Below are positions 1 to 12,651 of a DNA stretch of 64,000 bases, piece after piece. Origin of the DNA: Lysinibacillus capsici (GTDB lineage Bacteria; Bacillota; Bacilli; Bacillales_A; Planococcaceae). Every line of letters begins with the position of its first letter. Within the stretch, counting starts at the first letter, position 1. The stretch spans positions 248,001 to 312,000 of the forward strand of contig NZ_PXXX01000011.1 in assembly GCF_003367505.1 (NCBI RefSeq). Reading direction: 5' to 3'. The notes beneath the pieces are model-generated. The model saw nothing but the letters and a program-made list of their open reading frames with translations, ran no database searches and was not told where the DNA came from. The translations under genes and the position numbers were made by a program.

Positions 1-24
1 CACATTAATATTTATACACCTCCT
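1..24 (-). promoter_or_regulatory. Ribosome binding site of a gene truncated by the left edge
   Basis: On the minus strand AGGAGGTG (24 down to 17) lies 12-13 bases before ATG/GTG codons at positions 4-1, so a minus-strand gene probably begins at the left edge. Only its first bases could be present, so its identity cannot be read. It would be divergent from the DUF485/symporter pair; an acetate-metabolism gene is a guess from context only. Confidence 0.45.
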
Positions 25-60
25 GCATAATGAATCTCAATTCAAAAAATGCAAAAAAAT

Positions 61-102
61 AGGCAAAAAATTCGATTTTTGGTCGAGTTTTTCGCCTTTT
101 TT
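61..102. terminator. Hairpin with T-runs on both strands (leader terminator or attenuator)
   Basis: Arms 61-75 (AGGCAAAAAATTCGA) and 83-97 (TCGAGTTTTTCGCCT) pair with one mismatch and one G-U, around a 7-nt loop. A T-run follows on either strand. It sits 40-80 bases upstream of the presumed minus-strand start at the left edge, so on that strand it would lie inside the 5' leader. No T-box, TPP or SAM motif was seen beside it. Confidence 0.5.
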
Positions 103-386
103 GTTATTCAATATCTACCAATTTATTTATCGAACAATATTATTTCACTTCCAAAAAACAGAAAAAATCCAATTTTCACTAGGTAAATAGTGTTTATTTT
201 TAATTGAAAAAACAAGATTTTTTTGTAAATTTACCCTTCATTTTTTGTTAAGAATCTAGATTTCTCTTCACTTCATTTATTTATCTGAATTTTCTAAAAC
301 CCTTTATATTCTTGGCTTTGCGCCATTTTTTCTCTCTTAGGAGTATTTTCTGAAAAATTTTTTTTACATAATTTTTCTGAAATGTA

Positions 387-431
387 TTGCAATTTTGTGA
401 ACTGTTACATAAAATGAAAATGTGAATTCAC
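387..431 (+). promoter_or_regulatory. SigA-type promoter with palindrome at the start point
   Basis: TTGCAA (387-392) and TAAAAT (410-415) are 17 bp apart, a good vegetative promoter for the DUF485/symporter pair. A perfect 10-bp palindrome GTGAATTCAC (422-431) lies where transcription should begin, a position suited to a repressor or CcpA-like roadblock. The rest of 103-386 is AT-rich with no gene seen. Confidence 0.5.
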
Positions 432-489
432 TAAACTAGCAAAATCAAGTCTTGAGGTAGAAAAAATATACACAAAATGGGGAATGTTA

Positions 490-828
490 ATGGCGAACAA
501 TCAAGCAAAAAAAGGTATCGTGATTGACTATGATTCAATTGCAAATCAAGAATCATTTAAGTCTCTTGTACGAAGAAAGAACTCTTTTCTTTGGTCAATG
601 ACTGCCATATTTTTATCGGCATACATGTTGTTACCAATTCTGACATCGTACACGACAATTCTACACCAAAAGGCATTTGGGGAAATTACTTGGGTGTGGA
701 TCTATGCAGCAGGTCTTTTCATCATGACATGGGGGTTATGTCATTTATATGTAGCAAAAGCAAACAGCTTCGATAGAGAAGCAAAAGCGATTATCGCTGA
801 ATACGAGAACGGAGGTGGCCGCCGATGA
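490..828 (+). CDS. DUF485 family membrane protein
   Basis: A 112-residue protein with two predicted membrane helices (around residues 35-58 and 70-90) separated by a short loop and followed by a basic/acidic tail. This is the layout of the DUF485 family (YjcH/YwcB type), which is almost always encoded just before an acetate/cation symporter. I chose ATG 490 because GGGGA is correctly spaced for it; ATG 484 is too close. The stop overlaps the next start (ATGA at 825-828), so the two are translationally coupled. The exact role of DUF485 proteins is unknown; an accessory role to the permease is inferred. Confidence 0.85.
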   Translation: MANNQAKKGIVIDYDSIANQESFKSLVRRKNSFLWSMTAIFLSAYMLLPILTSYTTILHQKAFGEITWVWIYAAGLFIMTWGLCHLYVAKANSFDREAKAIIAEYENGGGRR

Positions 829-2381
829 GTAACGGAATGAGTCTTACAGCCATATTCTTCTTCGTAGCCATTGTTGGTTTAACATTAGTTATTACATGGT
901 GGGCATCCAAACGTACATCTTCAGCAAGTGATTTCTATACTGCTGGTGGTGGCTTAACAGGCTGGCAAAATGGACTAGCTATCGCTGGTGACTACTTATC
1001 AGCAGCATCCTTCTTGGGTATCGCTGGTGCTGTAGCATTATTTGGATTTGATGGATTCTTCTTCTCTATTGGTTATTTAGTAGCTTACTTAGTGGTATTA
1101 TATATCGTTGCTGAGCCATTACGTAACCTTGGGAAATTTACATTAGCTGACATGATTACAGCGCGTTTTGATAACGCCAAAGTCCGTGGAACAGCTGCTT
1201 TAAGCACTATTACAATTGTTTTATTCTACATGATTGCACAACTAGTTGGTGCAGGAGCACTTATTCAATTACTTTTAGGAATCGACTATTGGATCGCCGT
1301 ATTAATCGTAGGATTCATGATGACTACTTACGTACTATTCGGTGGTATGACAGCAACATCTTGGGTACAAATTATTAAAGCTTGTCTTTTAATGTTGGGT
1401 ACAGTTATTATTTCGTTCTTAGTATTAAAAGAGTTCGGCTTCAGTATCTCTACAATGTTTAAAGAAATGACAACGGTTACTGACAGTGGAGCTGCTTATT
1501 TAAACCCAGGTCTTAAATATACAAATGGACTTGATACAATCTCTATGTTAATTGCGTTAGTATTAGGTACTGCGGGTCTTCCACATATCTTAATGCGTTT
1601 CTTCACAGTAAAAGACGCGAAAACAGCTCGTTCATCTGTTATTTGGGCTACTTGGATCGTAGGTATCTTCTACGTTCTAACAATTTTCTTAGGCTTCGGT
1701 GCAGCAGCATTCGTTGGGAAAGAAGATATTATCGCAGCAAACGCTGCTGGTAACATGGCTGCCCCACTTCTTGCAGAAGCACTTGGTGGCGACATTCTAT
1801 TCTCATTCGTTTGTGCAGTAGCATTCGCAACAATTTTAGCGGTAGTAGCAGGTCTTGTACTTTCTGGTGCATCTGCCCTATCTCATGATATTTATGGACA
1901 AATTATCAAAAAGGGTAAAATTACAGAAAAAGAGCAAGTTCTTGCAGCTCGTATCGGTTCGATTACAATCGCTGTTATTTCTATCCTATTAGCACTTGGT
2001 GCACAAACATTAAACGTTGCATTCTTAGTATCTTTAGCATTCTGTATCGCAGGATCTGCTAACCTTCCAGTTATCATCTACACAATTTATTGGAAACGCT
2101 TTAATACAGCGGGTGCTGTTACTGCGATGTTAACAGGTTTAATCTCTGCGTTAGTATTAGTTGCTATGTCTCCAAACGTTTGGAATCCAGTTGAAGGTAA
2201 GGCAATTTTCGTTGGTGATCCTTTAATTATGTTAACGAACCCAGCCTTAATCTCTGTACCACTTGGTTTCCTTGGTGGTTTCATCGGCACATTACTTTCT
2301 AAAGAAACAGATGATGCGAAGTATCGTGAAGTTGACGTTAAAGCAAACACAGGTATTTCTGTACAGGACGTATCTCACTAA
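825..2381 (+). CDS. Sodium:solute symporter, cation/acetate symporter type
   Basis: 518 residues with about 13 hydrophobic segments. It is a solute:sodium symporter (SSS) family member with the early segment ASDFYTAGGGLTGWQNGLAIAGDYLSAASFLG typical of ActP/acetate permeases in pieces (for example FYTAGG and GDYLSAASFLG). The family couples Na+ or H+ to uptake of acetate or other short monocarboxylates across the cytoplasmic membrane. GGAGGTGG precedes the ATG at 825. Pairing with DUF485 supports acetate or a similar acid as substrate, but substrate is not fixed by sequence alone. Confidence 0.9.
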   Translation: MSNGMSLTAIFFFVAIVGLTLVITWWASKRTSSASDFYTAGGGLTGWQNGLAIAGDYLSAASFLGIAGAVALFGFDGFFFSIGYLVAYLVVLYIVAEPLRNLGKFTLADMITARFDNAKVRGTAALSTITIVLFYMIAQLVGAGALIQLLLGIDYWIAVLIVGFMMTTYVLFGGMTATSWVQIIKACLLMLGTVIISFLVLKEFGFSISTMFKEMTTVTDSGAAYLNPGLKYTNGLDTISMLIALVLGTAGLPHILMRFFTVKDAKTARSSVIWATWIVGIFYVLTIFLGFGAAAFVGKEDIIAANAAGNMAAPLLAEALGGDILFSFVCAVAFATILAVVAGLVLSGASALSHDIYGQIIKKGKITEKEQVLAARIGSITIAVISILLALGAQTLNVAFLVSLAFCIAGSANLPVIIYTIYWKRFNTAGAVTAMLTGLISALVLVAMSPNVWNPVEGKAIFVGDPLIMLTNPALISVPLGFLGGFIGTLLSKETDDAKYREVDVKANTGISVQDVSH

Positions 2382-2393
2382 TACACTCGACAG

Positions 2394-2429
2394 CCTCGTA
2401 AGTATCTTGCTTACGAGGTTTTACTTTTT
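2394..2429 (+). terminator. Rho-independent terminator after the symporter
   Basis: Perfect 9-bp stem CCTCGTAAG (2394-2402) / CTTACGAGG (2410-2418) with a 7-nt loop, followed by a T-rich tract. It closes the DUF485-symporter transcript. Confidence 0.85.
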
Positions 2430-2478
2430 CTTCCCTATTCGCTACTATAGAATTAAAAATGAATTGGAGGCGATGCTC

Positions 2479-2655
2479 ATGTCACAATCTAAAGCTAAAA
2501 AGAAGCGGATGCACATTAAACGCACAGTTGGTAAAGATGTTGAAAAAAATCGACAATCTATCTCTTTTAGTACACATGAACGTCTAACGAAAACAAAAAA
2601 CGAAAAATTAGAGCATGATTATACGAAATATAAAAAGCAGTATAAGGACGAATAA
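2479..2655 (+). CDS. Small basic conserved protein
   Basis: 58 residues, very rich in Lys and Arg, with a KTKNEKLEHDYTKYKKQYK-like coiled tail. GGAGG at 2466-2470 is 8 bases before ATG 2479, so that start is preferred to ATG 2473 or the longer open frame starting inside the symporter gene. The pattern (basic N-terminus, then KTK.E+L) recalls small uncharacterised Bacillus proteins such as YqkK, but the match is weak. Function unknown. Confidence 0.6.
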   Translation: MSQSKAKKKRMHIKRTVGKDVEKNRQSISFSTHERLTKTKNEKLEHDYTKYKKQYKDE

Positions 2656-2681
2656 CTCGTACCCTATACTGCTTTTTCTTA

Positions 2682-3440
2682 TTAAAGCCGATAAAATGTT
2701 TTCGTGTTTTGCGTAATAATTTTGGCCACTTCCTGTGTTGATAGCCCTTTGATGGAGGCAATCACCTCAATCGTTGAGTGCATCATCCAGGGAGATGTAC
2801 GCTTCTTCGTAAACGGTCCCTCAAACGGCCAAGGACCATCCGTTTCTACCATCATTAGTTCAATGGGATAAGCATGAATTAGCTGTTGAATTTCCTCTTC
2901 GTACAAGCAATCTGGCGTAATAGAAATAAAATAACCTCGCTCTATCATGCGCTTCACAATAGCTTCATCCCCTTTAAACCAATGAAAATGGGCTTCGTGA
3001 AGCTGATGCTTTTCCAGCAAATCACACACAATATGGGCGTCCTCATATACTGCGTGTAACACAATTGGCTTGTCCAGCTCCTTCGCCAATACAACAAAAC
3101 GCTCTAATAGTGCCACATAGGGACGTTCATCAATCGCTTGCTCTTGTTTTAAATAATAAGGTAGACCCACCTCACCAATAGCAACCATATCATCCTGATG
3201 CGAATGAATCCAATCAAATAAAGCTGTCTCATCATTTGGACTTAGTAAAGGCTGTTCAGGATGAAAGCCAAATGCAGCCTTTACTTGCTGATAGCTATTC
3301 GATAAACGCAACGTTCTTTCACAAGAGGAAAGTTGCATACTAACCGCGATTACAGCTTTCACTTCTTCTAATAAGGAAGGAATTTCCTCATCGGTGTACT
3401 GATCCAAATGAATATGCGCATCAATCAACATACATATCAC
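2682..3440 (-). CDS. TatD family metal-dependent hydrolase
   Basis: 252 residues. The TatD/amidohydrolase signatures are all present: DAHIHLD near the N-terminus, EVGLPY in the first third, VLHAVYED, HFHWFKGD and VETDGPWPF. These supply the His/Glu/Asp metal ligands of a TIM barrel. The family hydrolyses DNA or other phosphoesters. GTG 3440 has AGGAGG 6 bases upstream; ATG 3431 is the alternative. It overlaps the end of the ABC ATPase gene by 20 bases and is the last gene of the thiamine-precursor operon. Why a TatD protein sits there is unclear; a plausible inference is co-transcription without pathway role. Confidence 0.85.
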   Translation of the reverse strand: MICMLIDAHIHLDQYTDEEIPSLLEEVKAVIAVSMQLSSCERTLRLSNSYQQVKAAFGFHPEQPLLSPNDETALFDWIHSHQDDMVAIGEVGLPYYLKQEQAIDERPYVALLERFVVLAKELDKPIVLHAVYEDAHIVCDLLEKHQLHEAHFHWFKGDEAIVKRMIERGYFISITPDCLYEEEIQQLIHAYPIELMMVETDGPWPFEGPFTKKRTSPWMMHSTIEVIASIKGLSTQEVAKIITQNTKTFYRL

Positions 3441-4170
3441 CCTTTTCCTCCTGTAAATACATAAATAATTGTTGCTTTAATGCTGTGAATGCTGCAGAAT
3501 GTCGAATTTCCTCTTTCCGAGGTCTCTCAAACGGCACGATGATTTCCTTTTTAACGGTAGCTGGACGTTTGGTTAAAACAAGTATGCGATCTGCTAAAAA
3601 GAGAGCTTCCTCAATACTATGTGTAACAAATAGAATGGATTTGCGGTACTCCTCCCAGATAGATAAAAGCCATGCTTGCATTTCCAGTCGAGTAAATTCA
3701 TCCAACGCAGAAAATGGTTCGTCCAAGCATAAAATCGGCTTATCACTGACCATTGCTCGAATAAAGGACACACGCTGCTGCATGCCTCCAGACAGTTCGT
3801 TCGGGTAGGCATGGATAAAAGAGGCAAGACCAACCTTTTCTAACCATTCCTTGGCACGTTCAACATTTGGTTTATGTTGTAATTCCTCTACAAGCGTGAC
3901 ATTTTCTACTATTGTACGCCAGGGTAATAGACATGGCTGCTGTGGCATATAGCCAATCGTTCCTTTTTTTTGTTGGATATCCTCTCCATTTAATAAAATG
4001 GCTCCTTGATCAATTGGCGAAACACCACCAATTAATTGAAAAAGTGTACTTTTACCACTGCCTGAAGGACCAACGATGGCCACAAACTCTCCATCCTTGA
4101 CGTCAAAAGAAAGTTGATCAAGGACTTTGAGCGCATCGAAGGATTTAGCGATGTTTTGAATGCTGAGCAT
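3421..4170 (-). CDS. thiZ: Thiamine-precursor ABC transporter, ATP-binding protein (ThiZ-like)
   Basis: 249 residues. Walker A GPSGSGKST at 34-42, Q-loop MPQQPCLLPW near 75-84, signature LSGGMQQR at 126-133 and Walker B ILCLDEP at 146-152. It belongs to the nitrate/sulfonate/taurine-type ATPases, and the THI-box leader upstream points to the ThiXYZ pyrimidine (HMP, formylaminopyrimidine or similar) importer. It overlaps the permease gene upstream (4145-4170) and the TatD gene downstream, so the operon is tightly coupled. The substrate is inferred from the TPP riboswitch and the ThiY-like binding protein. Confidence 0.87.
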   Translation of the reverse strand: MLSIQNIAKSFDALKVLDQLSFDVKDGEFVAIVGPSGSGKSTLFQLIGGVSPIDQGAILLNGEDIQQKKGTIGYMPQQPCLLPWRTIVENVTLVEELQHKPNVERAKEWLEKVGLASFIHAYPNELSGGMQQRVSFIRAMVSDKPILCLDEPFSALDEFTRLEMQAWLLSIWEEYRKSILFVTHSIEEALFLADRILVLTKRPATVKKEIIVPFERPRKEEIRHSAAFTALKQQLFMYLQEEKGDMYVD

Positions 4171-4918
4171 GATAGCCTCTTCCCTTCACCATGAATTTTT
4201 CAATTAAACGAATACCACTAAACAATAGTAAGCTCAAGAGAACAATCGCAAAAATTGCCACAAATACGCGATCCGTACGGAAGGAGGATTGGGCTAGGGT
4301 CATGTAAACACCAATACCCCTTTTTGCACCAAGCCACTCCGCAATCACAGCCCCCATCACACTATATGTAGCCGCAATTTTAATGCCTGAAAAAATAGCA
4401 GGATAGGCATAAGGCCATTCCAGCTTCCAAAAGGTTTGTGCCCTTGTAGCACCAATCATGGCAAAATAATGCTTTAATTCTGGAACTGTTTGTCTAAATC
4501 CATCCATCGCTGCAATGACTATCGGGAAAAAGCACACAAGACAAATAATGATAAGCTTCGGTAATAAGCCAAAGCCAAACCAAATAATAAGGAGCGGTGC
4601 CAAGACAAGAATAGGAACATTCTGCGACATGATAAGAATTGGATAAAACAGTTCTCGAATAAATGTAAATCGATGCAACACTATTGCCACCGTTAGCCCA
4701 CAAGCGATGCCAATGGCCAAACCTAGTAGAGCTAATTGTACTGTAGCGAATGCATGTGGTAGAAAGGTTTGATACGACTGGATGGCTTCTGACAAAATAC
4801 TACTTGGTGTGGGAACTAACCAATGAGGAACTTCAGCAAACCGCACGATTAGTTCCCATATGAACAAGAGGAAGGCGATAAAAATTATCGTCCTTCCCTT
4901 CTGTAATGCACGTTTCAT
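4145..4918 (-). CDS. thiX: Thiamine-precursor ABC transporter, permease (ThiX-like)
   Basis: 257 residues with about six membrane helices. The EAA-like cytoplasmic loop reads KHYFAMIGATRAQTFWKLEWPYAYPAIF in segments (GATRAQTFWKLEWP), typical of BPD-type inner-membrane components. It shares one base with the stop of the thiamine-binding gene (4918) and overlaps the ATPase gene by 26 bases. Together with ThiY and ThiZ it forms an importer predicted to supply the HMP half of thiamine. Confidence 0.87.
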   Translation of the reverse strand: MKRALQKGRTIIFIAFLLFIWELIVRFAEVPHWLVPTPSSILSEAIQSYQTFLPHAFATVQLALLGLAIGIACGLTVAIVLHRFTFIRELFYPILIMSQNVPILVLAPLLIIWFGFGLLPKLIIICLVCFFPIVIAAMDGFRQTVPELKHYFAMIGATRAQTFWKLEWPYAYPAIFSGIKIAATYSVMGAVIAEWLGAKRGIGVYMTLAQSSFRTDRVFVAIFAIVLLSLLLFSGIRLIEKFMVKGRGYHAQHSKHR

Positions 4919-5208
4919 TACTGATATTTCTCCGTTAATGTATCCATCGTAATACCCGTTGGCTGATATAAAATTTTCACTTGTGTAATGACATTAATGG
5001 CACCAAGTTCAATCATCTTCTCATTCATTTTTTCAATGATTTGGAGCAATGTTGAAAGCTCACCCTCCATCGTTGTTTCCAATGGATGTACCTCATATTT
5101 CACACCAGAAGCATCGATCACCGCAATTGCTGCATCGACATATGGTATAACATCTTCATATTTCTCTGTCTTCGGAATGATTTGTACACTGATTAATGAA
5201 TTTGCCAT
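4918..5208 (-). CDS. Thiamine-binding protein (MTH1187/YkoF-like)
   Basis: 96 residues from ATG 5208, which has AAAGGAGG 9 bases upstream and lies one base after the ThiY stop. A longer open frame into thiY is not used. The sequence SLISVQIIPKTEKYEDVIPYVDAAIAVI and ETTMEGELSTLLQIIEKMNE-like segments match the MTH1187/PF01910 ferredoxin-like fold, members of which bind thiamine (YkoF, and thiamine-binding proteins next to HMP transporters). Placement between thiY and thiX under a TPP riboswitch supports that. It is soluble, with no signal peptide. Confidence 0.82.
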   Translation of the reverse strand: MANSLISVQIIPKTEKYEDVIPYVDAAIAVIDASGVKYEVHPLETTMEGELSTLLQIIEKMNEKMIELGAINVITQVKILYQPTGITMDTLTEKYQ

Positions 5209-5209
5209 C

Positions 5210-6205
5210 TTATTTGGCCTCCTTTTTAGGTAAGAAATCATTAGTAAAGGCTTTTTTCGCATCAAATTCGCCCTCTAGTACTTGATTGCTTGACATCCAT
5301 TTCGCGTAATTTTCCCACACAGAAAGCTTTTGCTCTCCCCATTGCTTGGCATCATCCTGATATTTATCAGCCAGCCATTCCTGACTTTTATGCACTAACG
5401 CTTTATCTAAATCAGGAGCTGCTTCGATTAAAATATCAGCCGCTTCACTTGGGTTTTCAATTGCGTATTCATAGCCCTTCGATGCAGCTGCCACAAAGGC
5501 TTTGACTACATCCGGGTTGTCCTGTATCATTTTTTCATTTGTAGCTAAAACTGGCGTATAATAATCCAATTGATCACTATAATCTGTAAGATATAGCATA
5601 TTAATCTTTTCCCCACGCAGCTCAGCCTCAATCCCAGTCCATGCATAATAAATCCAAGCAAAATCTATATCTTTTTCCATCATTGTAAAGAAATCTAAAT
5701 CCCCTGCATTGACGATATCTAGCTTATTAATATCTGCCTTTTCTTTTTGCATGAGTGATTGTAAAACGGCTTGCTCTAATGGCGCGCCCCAACCACCATA
5801 GGTTTTACCTTCAAAATCCTTTGGCGATGTAATGCCCTTCGAAGCAATAGAAGCAAAGCCAGATGTATTATGCTGTATAATTGCTGCGATGGAGACCAGC
5901 GGCACATCCTGTACTCGTGCCTGTGTTATGCCTTCCTGATAGCTCACGCCAAAATCCGCCTTTCCAGAAGCAACAAGCTGATCTGCGCCCGCCTCACCAG
6001 GCATAATAATATCAACATCTAAACCCTGTTCCTCAAAATAACCGAGTTTTTTGGCAACATATAGTCCTGTATGATTTGTATTCGGCGTCCAATCCAGTAC
6101 CACAGACACCTTTTTCAGCTTGTCTGCAGCCTGCTTGTCATCCTTGTCACTACAGCCTACTAATGTCAATAGTGCTGCCAATAAAATAAAAAACCATTTT
6201 TTCAT
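5210..6205 (-). CDS. thiY: Thiamine-precursor ABC transporter, substrate-binding lipoprotein (ThiY-like)
   Basis: 331 residues. Signal peptide with lipobox LVGC, lipid-modified Cys18. The body is an NMT1/THI5-like (SsuA/ThiY) domain: VVLDWTPNTNHTGLYVAKK-type opening, GxxAGADQLVASGKADFGV and the FAWIYYAWTG segment. This family binds HMP-type pyrimidines outside the membrane for delivery to ThiX/ThiZ. First gene of the operon, about 100 bases behind the riboswitch terminator. The WTPNTNH motif is the THI5-like hallmark. Confidence 0.9.
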   Translation of the reverse strand: MKKWFFILLAALLTLVGCSDKDDKQAADKLKKVSVVLDWTPNTNHTGLYVAKKLGYFEEQGLDVDIIMPGEAGADQLVASGKADFGVSYQEGITQARVQDVPLVSIAAIIQHNTSGFASIASKGITSPKDFEGKTYGGWGAPLEQAVLQSLMQKEKADINKLDIVNAGDLDFFTMMEKDIDFAWIYYAWTGIEAELRGEKINMLYLTDYSDQLDYYTPVLATNEKMIQDNPDVVKAFVAAASKGYEYAIENPSEAADILIEAAPDLDKALVHKSQEWLADKYQDDAKQWGEQKLSVWENYAKWMSSNQVLEGEFDAKKAFTNDFLPKKEAK

Positions 6206-6302
6206 GCGAAAGCCTCCCAGTTTGTAATATGAAAGTGTTCATGAATGAATGTTGTCACCAGAAGAAAGCGTATACAATGTTGGCAAGCTGTTGCTTGAAA
6301 AC

Positions 6303-6335
6303 ATAAAAAAACGCCTAGGATTCCTCCCAGACGTA
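6303..6335 (-). terminator. Riboswitch expression-platform terminator
   Basis: On the minus strand ACGTCTGGGA and TCCTAGGCGT form a 10-bp stem (two G-U pairs) with a GGAA loop, followed directly by seven T. It lies between the TPP aptamer and thiY, as expected for thiamine-pyrophosphate-induced premature termination. Confidence 0.85.
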
Positions 6336-6364
6336 TTGCAATCAATCTTCAAAACTTTGCTTTT

Positions 6365-6478
6365 TGAATAGATGTTCCCTACGCTGGTACGAGCCAAATC
6401 AGGTTCAAAGGGTCAGCGTCTACCGGACACAATCTCAGCTAGCAATTACTAGCCCCCCTACATTCTTTCGCTATGAAC
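6365..6478 (-). ncRNA. TPP riboswitch (THI box)
   Basis: Read on the minus strand the aptamer contains GCTGAGATTG, then GACCCTTTGAACCTGAT, then GTACCAGCGTAGGGAA, the conserved THI-box core in the right order. A terminator follows before thiY. High thiamine pyrophosphate should switch off the thiY operon. Confidence 0.96.
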
Positions 6479-6542
6479 TTTTCGATGATTATTATACCCA
6501 TAGTTTCACTTAAATGACAAGGTGCTATTTTTGAATAGAGCT

Positions 6543-6577
6543 TAAAGCCCAGCGCTCCTAAGAGGCTGGGCATGCTT
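6543..6577 (-). terminator. Terminator after parC
   Basis: Stem GCCCAGC(C)TC / GAG(C)GCTGGGC around TTAG, arms near 6562-6571 and 6547-6557, just behind the parC stop on the minus strand. One internal mismatch; weak T tract. Confidence 0.7.
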
Positions 6578-11465
<4,888 letters not shown>

Positions 11466-11494
11466 TTGTAGATTAGCAAGAAAAAGTGTAAAAT
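11466..11494 (+). promoter_or_regulatory. SigA-type promoter of plsY
   Basis: TTGTAG (11466-11471) and TAAAAT (11489-11494) separated by 17 bp, about 57 bases before the plsY start. Confidence 0.6.
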
Positions 11495-11508
11495 ACTTGT
11501 TACAAACT

Positions 11509-11530
11509 ATTAGTACCAAGTGATGGACTA
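11509..11530 (+). promoter_or_regulatory. Candidate FapR operator
   Basis: ATTAGTACC (11509-11517) equals one half of the FapR operator, whose consensus is known from Bacillus as TTAGTACCT-spacer with an inverted second half. The second half here (TGGACTATG) is degenerate. It lies just after the -10 box of plsY, a phospholipid-synthesis gene, which is the kind of target FapR controls. Confidence 0.45.
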
Positions 11531-11550
11531 TGAATGAAAGGAGTCCAACT

Positions 11551-12153
11551 ATGATCAATGGACTTATTATTTTATGTGCTTATCTAATCGGCTCTATACC
11601 TTCTGGATTATGGATAGGCAAAATTTTTTATAATACCGATATTCGTGAACACGGGAGCGGTAATCTTGGTGCGACCAATACTTTTAGAACATTAGGGAAA
11701 AAGGCTGGTATTATTGTTACGGTGATGGATGTCTTAAAAGGAACAGCCGCTGTCTTACTCGTGACACTTCCTGTTTTCTCTGATACTACACTCCACTCTT
11801 TATTACTGGGTCTTGTCGCTGTTATCGGTCATATGTTCCCGATCTTCGCCAACTTTCGTGGTGGGAAAGCTGTGGCAACGTCAGCTGGTGTATTATTAGG
11901 CTATTCTTGGCCACTCTTTGTCCTACTATTTATTACCTTTATTGTGACATTAAAAATCACAAAAATCGTCAGCTTAACATCAATGATAGCCGCTTTAGTA
12001 GCGCTTATCTATGCAATCGTTTATTATTTTATTACAGGTGACTTTGCATTAGGCATCTTGGTAGCCTTTTTATTTACCTTTATTATTTATCGTCACCGTG
12101 CCAATATTGCTCGTATTAAAAACGGCACCGAACCAAAGGTAAAATGGCTGTAG
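11551..12153 (+). CDS. plsY: Acyl-phosphate:glycerol-3-phosphate acyltransferase PlsY
   Basis: 200 residues, five or so membrane helices. Transfers an acyl group from acyl-phosphate to glycerol-3-phosphate, the first step of phosphatidic acid synthesis, at the cytoplasmic membrane. Family motifs are clear: GSIPSG near the start, [12 protein letters not shown] (glycerol-3-phosphate loop) and [19 protein letters not shown] 11551 has AAAGGAG 7 bases upstream; the upstream in-frame ATG 11530 is not used. Sits opposite parE, the same order as in B. subtilis. Confidence 0.95.
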   Translation: MINGLIILCAYLIGSIPSGLWIGKIFYNTDIREHGSGNLGATNTFRTLGKKAGIIVTVMDVLKGTAAVLLVTLPVFSDTTLHSLLLGLVAVIGHMFPIFANFRGGKAVATSAGVLLGYSWPLFVLLFITFIVTLKITKIVSLTSMIAALVALIYAIVYYFITGDFALGILVAFLFTFIIYRHRANIARIKNGTEPKVKWL

Positions 12154-12172
12154 GAAGAGAGGAGCATTTGAA

Positions 12173-12463
12173 ATGAATATTGCATTGACAGATGAAGCCC
12201 TACAATGGTTCAAACATGAAATGGAAGTTGAACCTGGTGATACAATTCGTTTTTATGCACGTTATGGTGGCTCAAGTCCGTTTCACGAAGGCTTTTCATT
12301 AGGCATGACACGTGAGGAACCTATTGCCATAGGTGTGCAAACAGAAATTGATGGTGTTATCTATTACATTGATGAGAAAGATCTTTGGTTCTTTAACGAT
12401 CACAATTTACATGTTGATGTTGATACAAGTAATGATGAATTACAATACGACTATCGTACATAA
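12173..12463 (+). CDS. HesB/YneR-like protein
   Basis: 96 residues. Opens MNIALTDEALQWFKHE and carries RFYARYGGSSPFHEGFSLG-type sequence, the HesB/IscA-like (YneR) family. Unlike true IscA-type Fe-S carriers it has no cysteine at all, so it is unlikely to carry a cluster. A yneR gene lies next to plsY and parE/parC in Bacillus, so the neighbourhood is ancestral. It follows plsY by 19 bases with AGAGAGGAG upstream and is probably co-transcribed. Confidence 0.82.
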   Translation: MNIALTDEALQWFKHEMEVEPGDTIRFYARYGGSSPFHEGFSLGMTREEPIAIGVQTEIDGVIYYIDEKDLWFFNDHNLHVDVDTSNDELQYDYRT

Positions 12464-12464
12464 A

Positions 12465-12508
12465 GCAGTTTGTCCTTTCCATACATGAAAGGACAGACTG
12501 TTTTTTTA
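12465..12508 (+). terminator. Terminator after the YneR-like gene
   Basis: GCAGTTTGTCCTTTC pairs with GAAAGGACAGACTGT (one G-U) around a short loop and is followed by a run of T. Confidence 0.88.
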
Positions 12509-12587
12509 TTTATTACAAAACAAGACACACAAAAGTTGCAAGGAATGTGATATTGCCACAAATAACTAGATTTTTCATATCGCTTTC

Positions 12588-12618
12588 GTTTATCTCTCAA
12601 AAAAATTGTCCATTCTAA
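12588..12618 (+). promoter_or_regulatory. Possible SigG (forespore) promoter of the germination operon
   Basis: GTTTA (12588-12592) and CATTCTAA (12611-12618) are 18 bp apart, resembling the -35 (GHATR) and -10 (CATNCTA) elements of SigG genes. GerA-type operons are known to be transcribed by SigG in the forespore. Match is by eye only. Confidence 0.35.
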
Positions 12619-12651
12619 AGATAATGAACGACCATTTGAGGAGGAAAACAC

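Noticed and set aside
2263-2478. N-terminal extension of the small basic protein into the symporter gene
   Set aside because: Lies in another frame of the symporter and across its terminator; ATG 2479 has the ribosome site.
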